From contig JAKGHH010000001.1 of the NCBI GenBank assembly GCA_022828595.1, positions 123,702,999-123,766,998 of the forward strand: a DNA stretch of 64,000 bases, read 5' to 3'. Of the stretch, positions 42,973-54,949 are shown in pieces. The DNA is from Nelumbo lutea (taxonomy: Eukaryota > Streptophyta > Magnoliopsida > Proteales > Nelumbonaceae). The first letter of the stretch is position 1, and every line of letters begins with the position of its first letter. Below the pieces are notes generated by a model. It was not told the DNA's origin. It was given only the letters and a program-made list of their open reading frames with translations, and made no database searches. Made by a program: the position numbers and the translations under genes.

Positions 42973-45900
42973 TGTCTGGGTACATGTACCACACCTACCA
43001 CAGGGGCGATAGCTAGGACGACGATGCTCCCTCGAGCTTGGGGGGAGCCTGGGAGCAGATCCCGGAGGCTCGAGAGGTCTCCAGCGACATAGCATCTGTT
43101 AGACAGTCTTGTATGCCCTTAGCTTCAATCGGATTTGATGTACTTTTTGTTATTTAGTGGAAATAATTAAAGTGCATGTTTGATTCATGTTGTTTGGTAT
43201 AATTCTGTGTAAGACCCTAAAACTGGACACTTATAGAAACTTGTGTTAGTTTTAAATGTTCACAGCCATTGGATAAGTCTGGGGAGATTTATCCTGCCAA
43301 GGTTGATACTGATGTGCCACCAAGTGTTGGGATGGCTTGTTTCGGCCATCAGGGTAAGACCCAAGGCACATGCAGTATGGGATTATTTGAACCCTTGAAC
43401 CGGACCAGATTTCCAGTATTGCCCTAGACCTTGGAGACAGATGGGCAAAACTGGAAAGTTACACCTGACCCCTAGACTCGATTATGACACATCATCAGGT
43501 GTCGGATCAGGCTGTCTTTGATGTGTCAATCAGTGAGATCCTTAGTGGGGGTCAAAACCTGGACATGTTGGGGCAGTCTGAGAATTCATCTAAGTGAGTG
43601 GTCATACTGACATGATCAGCCCCTTTGTCGGACAATGGTAATGATCGGGAATGCACTCTCTTTGATGGAAACCAAACTGCCGGCAGTTGATTTCAATCGT
43701 TGGAATTTTGTTTTGCAAAATTAATATATATATACATGTATATGTGCGGTTCAAAAGATTTGCAAAAGGTTTTAATTACCGGGATCCATGTGAGTAGAGA
43801 GTGCGGCACTGTTCCTTGTAGCCGAGGGAGAGGTCTTCTCTTGTCGGGCAGTGCTTGATCATTAAGGGCTGAGAGGTTAAGTGTAACACCAATTAGGATA
43901 ATACCTGATGGGATAATCTTGCACCTGCCCACAGTCCCTGGGTTTTTATAAGATGGCTTGGCCCAATGACCACTTAATGTAAGTGTTGGGCCCATAGGGT
44001 CCATGTGATGGGCTCAAGGGGGTCACTGAGTCTTTTAGTGAATTCGCCTGGGCCTTGTAATAAAGGCTGGGCCGAACCCATGTGGCTGGTGTATAGATCA
44101 ATGCTTGGGTCCCACGCCATACAAAGAAGCCCAACTGGGCAGCAGGTTGGAAACTGGTTAAACACTGAACACTTAATGGGCCAAAAGCCCATTTCGAACT
44201 AGGCTGATATGATCACCAGTTCATGGGGCGAATATGAGATTAGTGTTAGTAAAAGGATTGGGTCTTTGACCTTATCCACTCTAAGAGACCAAATTCAAAT
44301 TAGATTTGAATCTAGTAACCTCCTGATAAGATCAAGAGTTAACTAACTTAATCTGCAGATAGGATTAAGATTAACCTCTATCCAAATACTGATTTGGATT
44401 GGGATAACTCCCAAAATATTGGGAGGTTTCTTAATCAAGAAGAAAGAGGAGAAAACCCTAGCAGAAATATTAGATTTTGAACTAAGGGGTTTGAGCAAGC
44501 AAGAAACACATCCTGCAATATGAGATTTGATCTCTCACAGACTCCAGAGAGAAGATACAGTTCTGCCCTCTTCGTCCCTGGACTTCTCCTCCTTCAGCCT
44601 CTACCACTACCCGTTGGAAAATTGGATCTTTGCAGCAACAGGAAGTCAAGAAAGCAGTTCTTGACAATAGTCTTGCAAGAAAGACACTAGGATTCGATGT
44701 TCAAGGTTTCCAGAGGGTTCTTGTGAAGAATCCAGTGTGTAGGACGCACCCTGTTGGTTCCGTTCCATCCATAGCTGTGTCATCTTCAGCAGGAGCGGAT
44801 CTTGGTTACTTCTTTGGGCATGAACACCAACTTTGGGAGATATTATTTCTTCGGATCAGGTATAATCCTTCCTGTTTATTTTTGGTTCAGATCTGGTTTG
44901 TTTATGGTTCAAGTAGGATCCTTGAATAATGTATTCTAAATTTGGGGAATATGATTCCCAGTTGGAAGAAGGTAGGAAATTTTTGAAATTCGCCCTCCAT
45001 TCCGCACCCTTCTTGGCGTCCATTAGATGGATCCTACCATTCTTTCAGCATCTACTTTGGAGTCTGACACCTTTGGCCCTTCCTTGATGATAGCAGAGAG
45101 ACTTAGATCTCTAATCCGCTACTTTCGCCTCCCTGGGGACCTGGTTTACAGCCTCCTCACTGGCAACTTCCCTTGGGAGCATGGTCCCAATGACATAGTA
45201 ATCTTCTAGGAACAACTCGAGGCTGGCTTGCGTCTCCCCCTACACCCCTTGATAGTGGAGGTGTTAAATCACTTTAACGTCACCATTGATCAGCTTCATC
45301 CCAATGCCATTTGAAACATGGTTGAGACTATATCTTTGTGTTATGAGTACTGTCTTCCTTCAGACCTCGATATTTTTGTCTCTATCCTCTGTATAAAAAA
45401 TGCTACTCCTAGGGTTCTTCTAGAGAGGCGCTTTTACTACCTCTCTCCCCATCGCGGCTATAAGCTCTTATATGAGTTGCCGAACAAGATTCCCACCTGG
45501 AAGTGAGATTACTTTGTGGTCTATAACCTTGAGGGGTGGCCCTTCCCAACTGCTTGGAGGGGTGCCATCCAGGACCCTGGGGCCGAGCTGCACCCCGAAG
45601 TTCAGAAAATGATGCTGTCCTCGGCATTGGTAGGCTTCCTTTGCTCGGACTACTTGGCTGAGGAGAAGCTCGTGCAGGCCGGCTTGAACTCGGGTAGGTT
45701 GTCTTTTTAGGTCGCGTAGTTTTTGTAATGACGTGGTACTCACATTCGCATGCATGTATTTCATTCTTGTCGGACTAACACTGATGCTCTTCTTGACAGC
45801 CATTATGTCTAGTGCCGACTTGCACCACCTTCTCTCGAGTAGCCAGAGGCACCATGCGAAGAGGATGCGCCCCGATCAGACTCCCCCTAGGAAGTACTGA

Positions 45901-46868
45901 GTTCGGGTTTGCCAAGTCGGTTTTATTCTCCCCTCCGCCCAAGATTCTAGCACCCCCACCTGAGGGAACTAGTGGGGTTGACTTCGGAGGGGACAAGCTC
46001 CCTTAGCAGGGGGAGGCTCCCTGTAACCCCCTCCAACCATGCCCTTACCCCCGGTTCCCAGTGGGGAAATGGGAAGGGGTGAACGATTACCTCGTGGCTC
46101 GCTAGAGAAGCCGAAAGGCGATTACTAACGATGAGGTCGCTCAGTGGGGGAATATGGAGCCCGGGGACCTCGCCACGTTCGCCTCTACCCACTGCATGGT
46201 GGTAAGTGACTCCTTTCCCTTTTTTTCTCTTGTTTTGCTCCTCTCTGCTGTCCTCTGATCTTCTCTTCTGTCGGCAGGTGAATTCTGCAATCCATGCCAT
46301 GGCTCTCCAGACGCACGTCCATCGTGTCGACGCCCTTGACCAGTGGGCTGCTAACAAGAAGCTCCAGGGCGAGCTCGACCGGATCCGGGGTGAGCTCCAT
46401 CACACTCGCAAGGGGAGCGTCTCAAGAGCTACTTGTCCACGACCAGGAGGCTCAAATCGCCCGGCTTTCTGAAGAGAGCGCGCGTTACAGGGAGGAATCG
46501 TCGAGGATGGCGGTGGAGAGGGAGCTTCTCAGGCAGCAGGTGCGGGACTTGGAGTCCACTCTTCTAAATCGGAGTCGAAACTTTGATCAGATGGTGGAGG
46601 CTGAACAAGAGAAAGCGTCTGGGATTTTAAAGACTCCTAGGAATTCCATGACCTCTAGGCGGAATATGGTTCGGGTTCGTATCGCTCTGGGTTTAAGTTT
46701 TTCCAGTGGCTGGTTCAGAAGAAGTTCTCTGGACTCAACCTCGACATCATCACTATGAAGGGTCTGTCTCCTGAGACAGTGGACCTAGCGGAGGAAGAGG
46801 AGCCTGACTCCCCAGAGGATGAGGAGGCGGTGTTTCTCTGGACTTCTAGTGGCTTCCGGGTGCCATAA
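42973..46868 (+). pseudogene. Antisense accessory frame of the Tat-type element (gypsy-type transposon domain), spliced
   Basis: A plus-strand frame runs opposite to pol. It starts near 42,973 (MSGYMYHTYHRGDS), is interrupted by a solo LTR, and resumes at 45,053. It then shows the plant domain once called putative gypsy-type transposon or transposase_28: RLRSLIRYFRLPGD, HPLIVEVLNHF, TIDQLHPNA, RFYYLSPHRGYKLLYELP, FVVYNLEGWPFPTAW. Two introns with GT-AG ends are legible (45,694-45,799 and 46,202-46,277). The last exon encodes a coiled coil (LSEESARYREESSRMAVERE, LLRQQVRDLESTLL) and an acidic C-terminus (EEEEPDSPEDEEAVFLW). In-frame stops near 43,015, 45,208, 45,312 and 45,504 make it a pseudogene. 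Function in living elements is unknown to me. Confidence 0.75.
43097..45047 (+). mobile_element. Solo LTR of the copia family, 5-bp duplication
   Basis: 1,951 bp from TGTTAGACAGTCTTGTATGC to GATGGATCCTACCATTCTTTCA, flanked by the exact repeat GCATC (43,092-43,096 and 45,048-45,052). Removing it joins ...SSDIAS to TLESDTFG... in frame in the accessory gene. It is the same family as the LTRs at 59,003-62,607, in opposite orientation. A probable TATA-like region and leader were not resolved. Confidence 0.9.
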
Positions 46869-47545
46869 ACCCGGTCTTTCACAAGTCTTTGGTTGGGCAG
46901 TTGTGCCCTGTGATAGTTAGACTTTCCCAAGCTGTTTAGCTCGGTTATTGCATTTATTTTTCTCTTTCTCCTCCTTTTTTTTTTTGAAATTATAATGAAA
47001 GTTCTTCCTTTCTTCTTCCAAGTATGATGGGCTCTTTGTATCTTTGCAAAGGCAATCTCGATACCCAAGATATTAGAGCTATATACCCGAAGTAAGGCAT
47101 CTCTATGGTGCATGACAAATCGATTACCACATGTGCCCGAACTATGTGCTCGTTGGTTATTCTTTAGTTCAATCATCGTACTAGAACAAGCTAATCTTGG
47201 TGGGGTTTAAGCCTTAGCTGTTTACACTCCTCTCTTGAAGTTCGCCCATGTCATGACGACAACTGGGTTTGATTGCGCCAAAATCGTGTTAGCTCGGCAT
47301 TTTGGCCCTTAGGCCCTGGAAGTGATATATAGATCACTTTTGAAGTTCGTTCGTGCCTCAAAGGCGACTAGGTCTTATTGCACCGAGATCATGTTAGCTC
47401 GGCATTTTGGCCCTTAGGCTTTGGGAGTGGCTCGTGACCTACTCAGTTGTTACCAATAGTATTGTCTTAAGTTGACAATATTCCATGCCCGAGGTACTTG
47501 CTTCCCTTCGAGGGTCTCGAGCTCATACGTTTCTTCCCCGAGTAC
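46869..47545. other. Convergent spacer between accessory frame and integrase
   Basis: No gene. It holds two ~108-bp direct repeats (about 47,234-47,341 and 47,342-47,440), both containing GTTAGCTCGGCATTTTGGCC. Confidence 0.6.
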
Positions 47546-48651
47546 TCATTTCACTCGGTAAGGTCCTTCCCAATTAGACCCAAGCTTGCCAGCACCGGGC
47601 TCAGGTACCATAACCTTTCGAAGAACCAGGTTGCCGATACGGAGGTTCCACATCTTGACCCTGGCATTATAGTATCGAGTTACTCCCTGCTGGTAGGCTG
47701 TAGTCCTGATATATGTGAGGTCCCTTACTTCGTCTAGTAGATCGAGGTTGGTATGGAGTTTGTCTTCATTTGTTTGATCACTGTATGCTTCTAGTCGTAG
47801 CGTAGGTACCTCGATCTCTGTGGGGATCACTGCTTCGGTGTTGTAGGTAAGATTGAAGGGTGTTTCTCCCATGGTGGTCTTCTCCATGGTCCGGTAAGCC
47901 CATAGGACGCTAGGCAACTCATCTGCCCACAACCTTTTAGCCCGGTCCAACTGTGCTTTCAGTCCGCGGAGGATGGCTCTGTTCGTGACTTTTGCCTGAC
48001 CGTTTGCTTGAAGGTGCACGATTGAAGTAAAATTTTGTCGGATTCCCATGTTTCGGCACCAGTCTTGGAATTTGGTGTCCTCGAACTACTTGTCGTTGTT
48101 GGAAATCAATACCCGAGGTAATCTGAAGAGGCACACTATGTTCTTCCAAAAGAAGTTTTGAACATTTTGGGCTGTGATTGTTACGAGGGGTTCGGCTTCT
48201 ACCCACATGGTAAAGTAGTCCACTACTACTACTACGAACTTCCTTCCACCCGTTGCTAGCGGGAATGGTCTGAGTAGATCGATGCCCCACTATGCTAAGG
48301 GCCACGAGCTGGTGAGATACTTGAGATCGGCGGAAGGTTGGTGGTGAATATTGGCGTGCTTTTGGCATTTGTCGCATTTTTTAACAAGCTCAATGGCGTC
48401 TGCCTTCATTGTTGGCCAATAAACCCTTGTCGAAGTGCCTTTTGGGCGAGGGCCCTGCCCCCCAAGTGTCCTCTGCACAATCCCTCATGAGTGTCGTGGA
48501 GTACGAGCTCGGCTTCGGTAGGCTGCAAGCAATGCAGATAGGGGAGTGTGTAAGATCTCTGATATAGCCGTTTGTCTATTATGACATATTTGGCTACTTG
48601 GCGCTGCACCCTTCTGGCTGCATTGCGATCTACAGGGAGGGTCCCGTGTAG
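47546..48651 (-). pseudogene. Integrase of the Tat-type element
   Basis: Reading leftwards: the HHCC zinc region (HDTHEGLCRGHLGGRALAQK, then after a frameshift YWPTMKADAIELVKKCDKCQ), the catalytic core (GIDLLRPFPLA, VVVDYFTMWVEAEPL, LISNNDK, stop, FEDTKF, HLQANGQAKVTNRAILRGLK) and the C-terminal GPY/F-like end (GSNWEGPYRV near 47,550). Two of the three catalytic acids are replaced: the DNG-type aspartate is N and the QAE glutamate is K. With a frameshift near 48,415 and a stop near 48,090, the enzyme is dead. It would normally insert element cDNA into the chromosome. Confidence 0.85.
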
Positions 48652-49365
48652 CTAGAAGCTCGCAAGTGGGTCAATCCAGCTTTGCTCTGCATGAACGACG
48701 GGAGCAACCTCCTCTGCCCCCCTGAGAATGCTAGGTCGAGGCAAGTTCTCTATGTACACGGTTCTCATGGTGATGTCACTGGTGCTAGCTAATCTAGATA
48801 GGGCATCGGCCTCAGTGTTCTCCGACCTTGGCATTTGCCTGACAAAATGTGACTAGAAGTTGAGCAGGGCCTCTCTGACTTTGGCTAAGTAAGCTATCAT
48901 GGTTGGCTCACGAGCTTCGTACTCGCCAGTGACCTGGTTGACAATGAGCTGGAAGTCGTTGTAGATAATGATGTGCTTTGCTTTTACTTCTCTGGCTAGG
49001 GCTAGTCTAGCTATCAACGCCTCGTAGTCCGCTTCATTGTTAGACGCCGCAAACTCGAAGCGTAGCGCGTACTCCAATTTTGTGCCACTTGGGCCATGCA
49101 GAACTATTCCGGCTCCGCTGCCCTGTTGGTTCGAGGAGCCATCTACGTGAAGGATCCATGGCTCCTCATCCCAGCTCGCGGTTGGCCGAACTATGAGAGA
49201 TGCCACACTAGCTTCTACCTCATGGGGTTCGAACTCGACCGACCTGGGAGCTTCGGGCTCACCCGAGCTGGGAGCCTCATGCTCAACCGGCCTAGGGACT
49301 TTGGGGCTGAATGTGCATTCGACTATGAAATCTATTAAGGCTTGGGCATTGATGGCAGTTCGCAG
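48652..49365 (-). pseudogene. Second (archaeal-type) RNase H of the Tat-type element
   Basis: Reading leftwards: RTAINAQALIDFIVE, then WILHVDGSSNQQGSGAGIVL, EYALRFEFAASNNEADYEAL and a C-terminal helix, and PRSENTEADALSRLAST (48,834-48,785), which leads to the integrase. The D, E and D residues of RNase H are seen in HVDGSS and NNEADYEAL, but the usual GDSQL motif reads NDFQL. A stop near 48,852 splits the frame. An extra RNase H between the retroviral-type one and integrase marks the Tat lineage. Confidence 0.85.
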
Positions 49366-49370
49366 CTTGT

Positions 49371-50930
49371 TGATGTGTTGCTCATTGTGACACTAGCAAG
49401 TGCACTAGCCGTTCAAGTAATAAAGTAGAGAGTGAAGTATCGTTCCCACGAGGATTTAGGAAACAATTACCAATACTAAATTGAGCACTTCTTATCTGAT
49501 CAACAAATAAATCAAAACTCTAATGAAAGCTAAGAAATCCTAAATTAAAATCTATCTAAATCATTGGCCCAATTGCCTTCAATTCAGGTTAGAAGAGTAA
49601 GCAGTAAATGTCAACCTCAGAATTCAGCAATCTATCAATTTGGATCATTCGAATAAATCATGATTGAGCCTTGGTTTGGTGAAACCCCAAGGTCATGAAC
49701 AGCCTCTCTCAAGCGCATGTTCATCCTATGCATGAGTGACGGTTCTTCTATCTCTAGCAAGAATCTAATCCCCATGCATGCATTTATTCAAACACTTCTA
49801 AGGCATCAATTCAAATCTGAATTGATCACCAACTGAATTGTGCAAGTTATCTCTAATTCCAAGAGTCTCTCTCAAGCACTCTAGGAATTCCAAGCTGTAG
49901 ATTAATTTGCCCAATCTGAAAATTGCAGATCTGAATTCTCTTTCAAGCAATTCAGATCTTGCAATCTCAGATCTGAGAATTCAGATCTGAGTTTTGAAGG
50001 TTAGTTGGCCGAATTACTCTACAATCACACCCTTATTCAAGAAACTTCAAGTACAATGCATGACCATTTGAATGAATCAAAAAGAATTAGATTGCTGAAC
50101 TGAAATTTTACAAGCTGAAATACATCAAGGAAGAATGGAAACAAGGAGAAAGAAGAAAGAACATATAACTAAGAAACTGAATTCAAATCAAAAGAGAATG
50201 AAACTACAAATGATTTATTACAAAAGATCTTTGAATCACAAACCCTCAATTCGAACTCACCTTCTTCTTGTAGCTTGCTTGTCTTGAACTTCCTTCAGCC
50301 CTTCTTCTTCTTCTTCCTTGCGCCTAGCCTTCTTCTCTTCTCTTCTCTCAAGGTGGCCGAACCTCTAAGAGTGGGAGAGCCTTCCTCTCAAGCAATTGAA
50401 CAACTTTCTCCCCTCCTAGAGGCCTCCTTATATAGTTTTTCAAGGGGGCTCTTGCCCCTTCTTGAAGCCTCTAGAATGGGGTGTATTACACCCCTCATGA
50501 ACCTGTAGAGTGCTCCCTCCTTCTCTTCAAGAAACTCCTAGAAGTTGCCGCCCCTAGCTCCCTTTGGGCTGCTATTTGGGCTACAACTTAGCTTGCTTTT
50601 GAGCTCATGTGGGCTACACTCTAGGCTGTTATTTGGGCTAAAAATGGGCGGGGCCGAAATTTCTTTCTTGCTAGGCTTCTTCCCTTGGATTTTCCAAAGA
50701 GTTTCACTTGATCTTCTTGGGCCGAATGAAATTCTCTTGCTCTCATGGCTGGGCCGGGCTGATCTTGATAAATTTTGGGTTTTCTTTTTTTGCTTTTGCC
50801 TTCTTTTTGTTGATTTGGCTCCCCTGAAATCTTTCTTGCAATAAAGCTAAAATAGGGCAAAATTTAATTAAACCATCATAAAATTTCATGCAAAAACCTC
50901 ATAAAATATAGATAAATTGTAGGTTCATCA
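49371..50930 (-). mobile_element. Solo LTR with 5-bp duplication
   Basis: 1,560 bp from TGATGTGTTGCTC to GTAGGTTCATCA, flanked by the exact repeat CTTGT (49,366-49,370 and 50,931-50,935). Text near the left end (ACTAGCAAGTGCACTAGCCG, TATCGTTCCCACGAGGATT) is, on the minus strand, of the kind found at the 3' end of gypsy LTRs, so the orientation is probably minus. Removing it rejoins SEYDL and RTAINAQ in the RNase H linker. Confidence 0.85.
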
Positions 50931-50936
50931 CTTGTA

Positions 50937-52306
50937 CTAGAGGTCATATTCACTGAGCTCAATAGTCCACTTCGTCAACCGACCAGAGACCTCAGGCTTA
51001 AGTAAGACTTGCCTCAGAGGTTTGTCAGTGAGAACAATAACAGTGTGAGCCTGGAAGTACAGGCGGAGCTTCCGAGCTGCAATTACCAGTGCGTAAGCCA
51101 GCTTTTCTATCTCTGGGTTTCTCATCTCTGCTCCCTGCAATACTTTTCTAACATAATAGATGGGTCGTTGAACCCGATCTACTTCTTTTATTAGTACCGA
51201 ACTGACCACTTCGTCGCTTGCCAAGAGGTACAGTTCTAAAATATCACCCTCCTCGGGCCAAGTTAAGATTGACACACTAGCGAGGTATTTCTTGAGCTCG
51301 TCAAATGCGAGCTGACAGTCTTGGGTCCATTTGAACCCTTTGCTTTTGATTGCCTTAAAGAACGATAGACAGCGGTCCACCGATTTTGACATGAAGCGAC
51401 TCAAGGCGGCTATGCGGCCATTCAACCTCTGAACCTCCTTCAACTTCCGGGGTGGTCCCATATCTAAGATGGCCTTAATTTTATCCGGGTTGGCCACAAT
51501 GCCACACCGGTTAATGATGTATCCTAGGAACTTGCCCAAGGTCACACTGAATACGCACTTATTTGGGTTCAGTCTCATATTAACCTTACGCAAAATTTCA
51601 AAAATAGAATGCAAGTCTTGTATTAATTCATGTGAGAATTGAGTTTTGACGACCATGCCGTCTACATAGCATTCTACTTATTTACAAGTCTTTGAAAGGT
51701 TGCCCCTGCGTTTTTCAACCCAAAGGCCATAACCTTGTAACAATATAGACCAAACTCTGTGATGAAGGTAGTCTTTTCTTCGTCCATCGGGTCCATCCTA
51801 ATTTGGTTATAGCTCGAATAGGCGTCCAAGAAACTTAACAACTCGTACCCTGATGTTGCGTCCACTAAGCGGTCAATTCTAGGGAGTAGGAAGCAGTCTT
51901 TTGGGCAAGCCCGGTTTAGGTCGGTGTAGTCGACGCATATGCGCCACTTGCCGTTGGCCTTCTTCACTAGGACGGGATTGGCTATCCAGCTAGGGTAGTG
52001 GACTTCTCTTATGAAGTCAGCAGCGAGGAGCTTCTCAACCTCCTCATCAACCGCTTTCCACCACTTCGGGGCTAGGTTGTGTTTCTTCTGTCTAATGGGC
52101 CAAACTACATGATCAATATTCAACTTATGAGTTACGAGTTCGGGGTTTATACTTGGCATTTCTGCCGCAGACCATGCAAAACTATCTAAATTTTGGAGTA
52201 AGAAGCTTACTAGTGTGGATCGTAGGGGTTCCTGGATGGAAGCACCTATCTGAAGCGTCCGAGTCGGGTCAGCTACCGAGGTTGGGACCGTGACTGTTTC
52301 TTCCAT
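50937..52306 (-). pseudogene. Reverse transcriptase and first RNase H of the Tat-type element
   Basis: Reading leftwards: AADFIREVHYPSWIANPVLV, KWRICVDYTDLNRACPKD, LLSFLDAYSSYNQIRM, TFITEFGLYCYKVMAFGLKN; then, after a stop and a short deletion near 51,674, CYVDGMVVKTQFSHELIQDL, FSVTLGKFLGYIINRCGI, PPRKLKEVQRLNGRIAALSR, RNase H (LYLLASDEVVSSVLIKE, PIYYVRKVLQGAE, LTDKPLRQVLLKPEVSGRL) and TKWTIELSEYDL. The catalytic YVDD is YVDG, so polymerase activity would be lost even without the frame break. A solo LTR follows directly. Confidence 0.9.
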
Positions 52307-52414
52307 GGGCGTGGCTCGTTCCTCGCTTTGCTCCGTAGGCTGCTCCAGTTCGAGGTGGTCGACTACCTTGGTCTTTCCCTTCAGGGCGGTGACATAGCAC
52401 TTGCGGGACTCGAG

Positions 52415-52969
52415 CTAGTCGCCCCGCGCTACCCCCACACCAAAGTCTATTGGGAACTTCATAGCCAAATGGTAGGTGGAGACCACCGCCCATAGGACAT
52501 GGGTGATCGGTTGACTGATTATGGCATTGTAGGGGGAGGGGGTCGCGACCACCAGAAAGTCGTTTTTGAATCTGACCACGCAATGCCACGTGCCGACTTC
52601 CACAGGTACTGCTATTTTCCCAAAGGGCTGGACTTCTTCTCCGCTGAAGCCCACCAAAGGAGTGTCCGCAGACTTCAGGTCACTTCTCTGTAGCTGAAGT
52701 TGGTCGAACGCATCTTTGAGGAGGATGTCGGCTGAACTTCCTAAGTCGACAAGCACGCGTCTGACCTCGAATTCATTGATCCTCAGCTTTATCACAAGTG
52801 CATCATCGTGGGGGTAGTGGACCCCTCGTGCGTCATCTTTTGTGAAGAAAATTGGCTCTTCTATCCTCGGTTGCTTTGGAGGGTTCTGCTCTTCTCGGGC
52901 GGCCTCATGAACTGATGTCTGAGTTGCTGCTGAAGTACAACCCATGATGATCGAACCTCCCACTATCAT
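52415..52969 (-). pseudogene. Aspartic protease region of the Tat-type element
   Basis: A 184-codon open stretch with EPIFFTKDDARGVHYPHDDA, LRINEFEVRRVLVDLGSSAD as active-site region (VDLGSS, where VDTGSS or VDGGSS is usual) and PSPYNAIISQPI. It is separated from gag and RT by stops. The protease would process the Gag-Pol precursor. Confidence 0.8.
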
Positions 52970-52981
52970 GTGGATAGTCCC

Positions 52982-54862
52982 CTAAACCGGCCTCTCTTTC
53001 AGAGGCTGCCTCTGTGGCTGTTCAGCTAGCCTGTTGCTGGACTCGGGAGCGTCCTTACTGTGCTCCCCTTGCCAACCTGCTTTGTTATTACTATTACTAT
53101 TATGTACAAAATTTCTTAAATACCCACGACGGATGAGCTCTTCAATCTTGTCATGGAGGTTTTTACAATTTTTGGTACTATGACCGTGATCCCTATGAAA
53201 ACTACAGTATAGATTCTTATTTCTTTCATTGGGATTCCCCCTTAAACGAGGTGGCCATTTCACATACGAGGCGTCCTTGATCGCCATCAGGATTTCGGCC
53301 TGCTTCGCGTTCAGCGGAGTGTAATAAGTTCGGTCCGCTATAGGAGCTCGGAACGACTGACCTGGCTTTGCCCTCCAAGCTGCATCCTTTTCCTTTTGGT
53401 TGTCCCCTTGACTGGAAGGCTCTACTTCCCTCTTCCTCTTTTCGAACGCGCCCTCACCCTTCTGGTTGATCTGTTCCTCGGTCGCTATAAACTTGCCCGT
53501 GAGCTTAAGGAATTCGGTTATGGTCGTTGGTTGGTTGACAACCATGTGCCACTTGAACTCCTTATGCGTCACGCCTTTCTTGCTGCAAGGCGCACGGTGG
53601 GGTCTAGGTGCGGTATCTGCATACAAGCATCGTTGAACCGCTTGATGTAGCCCCTGATGGACTCTCCCTCTCTCTGCACTATGCTGAGGAGACTCTCTTC
53701 AGTTCGCGGACACCGCTTGCTAGGGACGAAGTGGGACGTGAAGGCTTGTGCAAACTGCGACCAACTTCTTATCGACCCAGGTGCTAGGTTTCAGTACCAC
53801 GTACGGCTGCTCCTCTAAAAGTGGTGGAGAAGGCCACGCACATGCATGACTTGCTGGCCCTTGTCAGGTGCATCTGCGATTGGAAGGCATCTACGTGATC
53901 ATTTGGGTCGAACAACCTATCATACTTGTCAAGAGGGGGGAGCTTAAAATCTTTAGGCATTGGGATTGCCAGGAGCTCGGGAGATAGGGGGTTGAACTGA
54001 AAGGATGGGGGCCTTGACTTCACCCGAGCTTACTTCTTCTTTGCCTCTGAGCTCTGATAGGTCGTGGGTGGCGGACCGATGAGCTCGGTGGCATCGTCTC
54101 TGTTTCTTGGCGGGCTCAACATTTGTACTGCTTACCTCTGTATTGTCAGGAACGATGTGTACAGGAAGCAGCTCAGGCCACTAGTGATGGCTACGGACAA
54201 ATGGCTCCTGCTTGGAGCCTGCGGCCAGGATCTCGAACCGGTTCTCTAAGAACAGGGTATCAGGCTTGGAGGGCTGAGACGATGTGGGCTTGGCGAGCTG
54301 GGGTCCTTTTGACCTGACCTCCCGTGGCAAGGCCGGAGTGGCCGGCCTTTTCTGTCTGCTGTGGGAGGAGGCCTGGCTCCTTGGAGGGTTTCGGGGGGCT
54401 TTTCCTTGGCGGGAAAGGTGCTCCTCTTGATGATGGGACCTAGCCTGCTGTAAGGCTAGGTGCCGATGAGGGAGTTGCGATTGCTAAAGCTGAGGTTGCG
54501 GCAGCTGGGGTAATTGCTGTTGATACTGGTACTGAGAGACCTGGTGTAGCACGTGCTGTTGATAGATTTGAAACTGTTGAAACTATTGCATTTGAGCCTG
54601 CATGGCCCGCATGCACTGTACCAAATCTTCCAACTGGTTCGGGCTGGCCACTGGGGGCACAACCGAGGGTTCAGTGAAGGTTGTTCCGACTGTGGTAGGG
54701 AGTGGAACAATGATGGGTGCCCCTGCATGAGGCACGTTCAAACTAGGGATCCCATCCACTGAGAGGGGGACGGTGAACTGTCTGATACAGACAATAGGGA
54801 GCTGGGGTTGTTCCGTGGAGTTATTCATCTCCGTGCTTCATCCGATGTTGCTAGAGGAAGCC
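52982..54862 (-). pseudogene. Gag of the Tat-type element
   Basis: The start region reads MASSSN, with a stop a few codons later (about 54,862-54,835). A Gln-rich N-terminal part follows (54,828-54,450). The core gag text is PKDFKLPPLDKYDRLFDPND, HVDAFQSQMHLTRASKSCMC (about 53,965-53,840). A frame change leads to a 214-codon stretch (53,626-52,982) with FLKLTGKFIATEEQINQKG, YYTPLNAKQAEILMAIKDA and the zinc-knuckle-like YCSFHRDHGHSTKNCKNL. Several stops and frame changes make it non-functional. Confidence 0.8.
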
Positions 54863-54949
54863 ATGAGCGTTGAGTTTTTGGAGAGTAAAAAGACATGAAA
54901 GTTTAGAGAAAGGCTTTTCGAAGCGTTTCCCATAGACGACACCAAATGA

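Noticed and set aside
43693..44202. Overlapping frames on both strands around 44,000
   Set aside because: They lie inside the solo copia LTR and have no recognisable domain.
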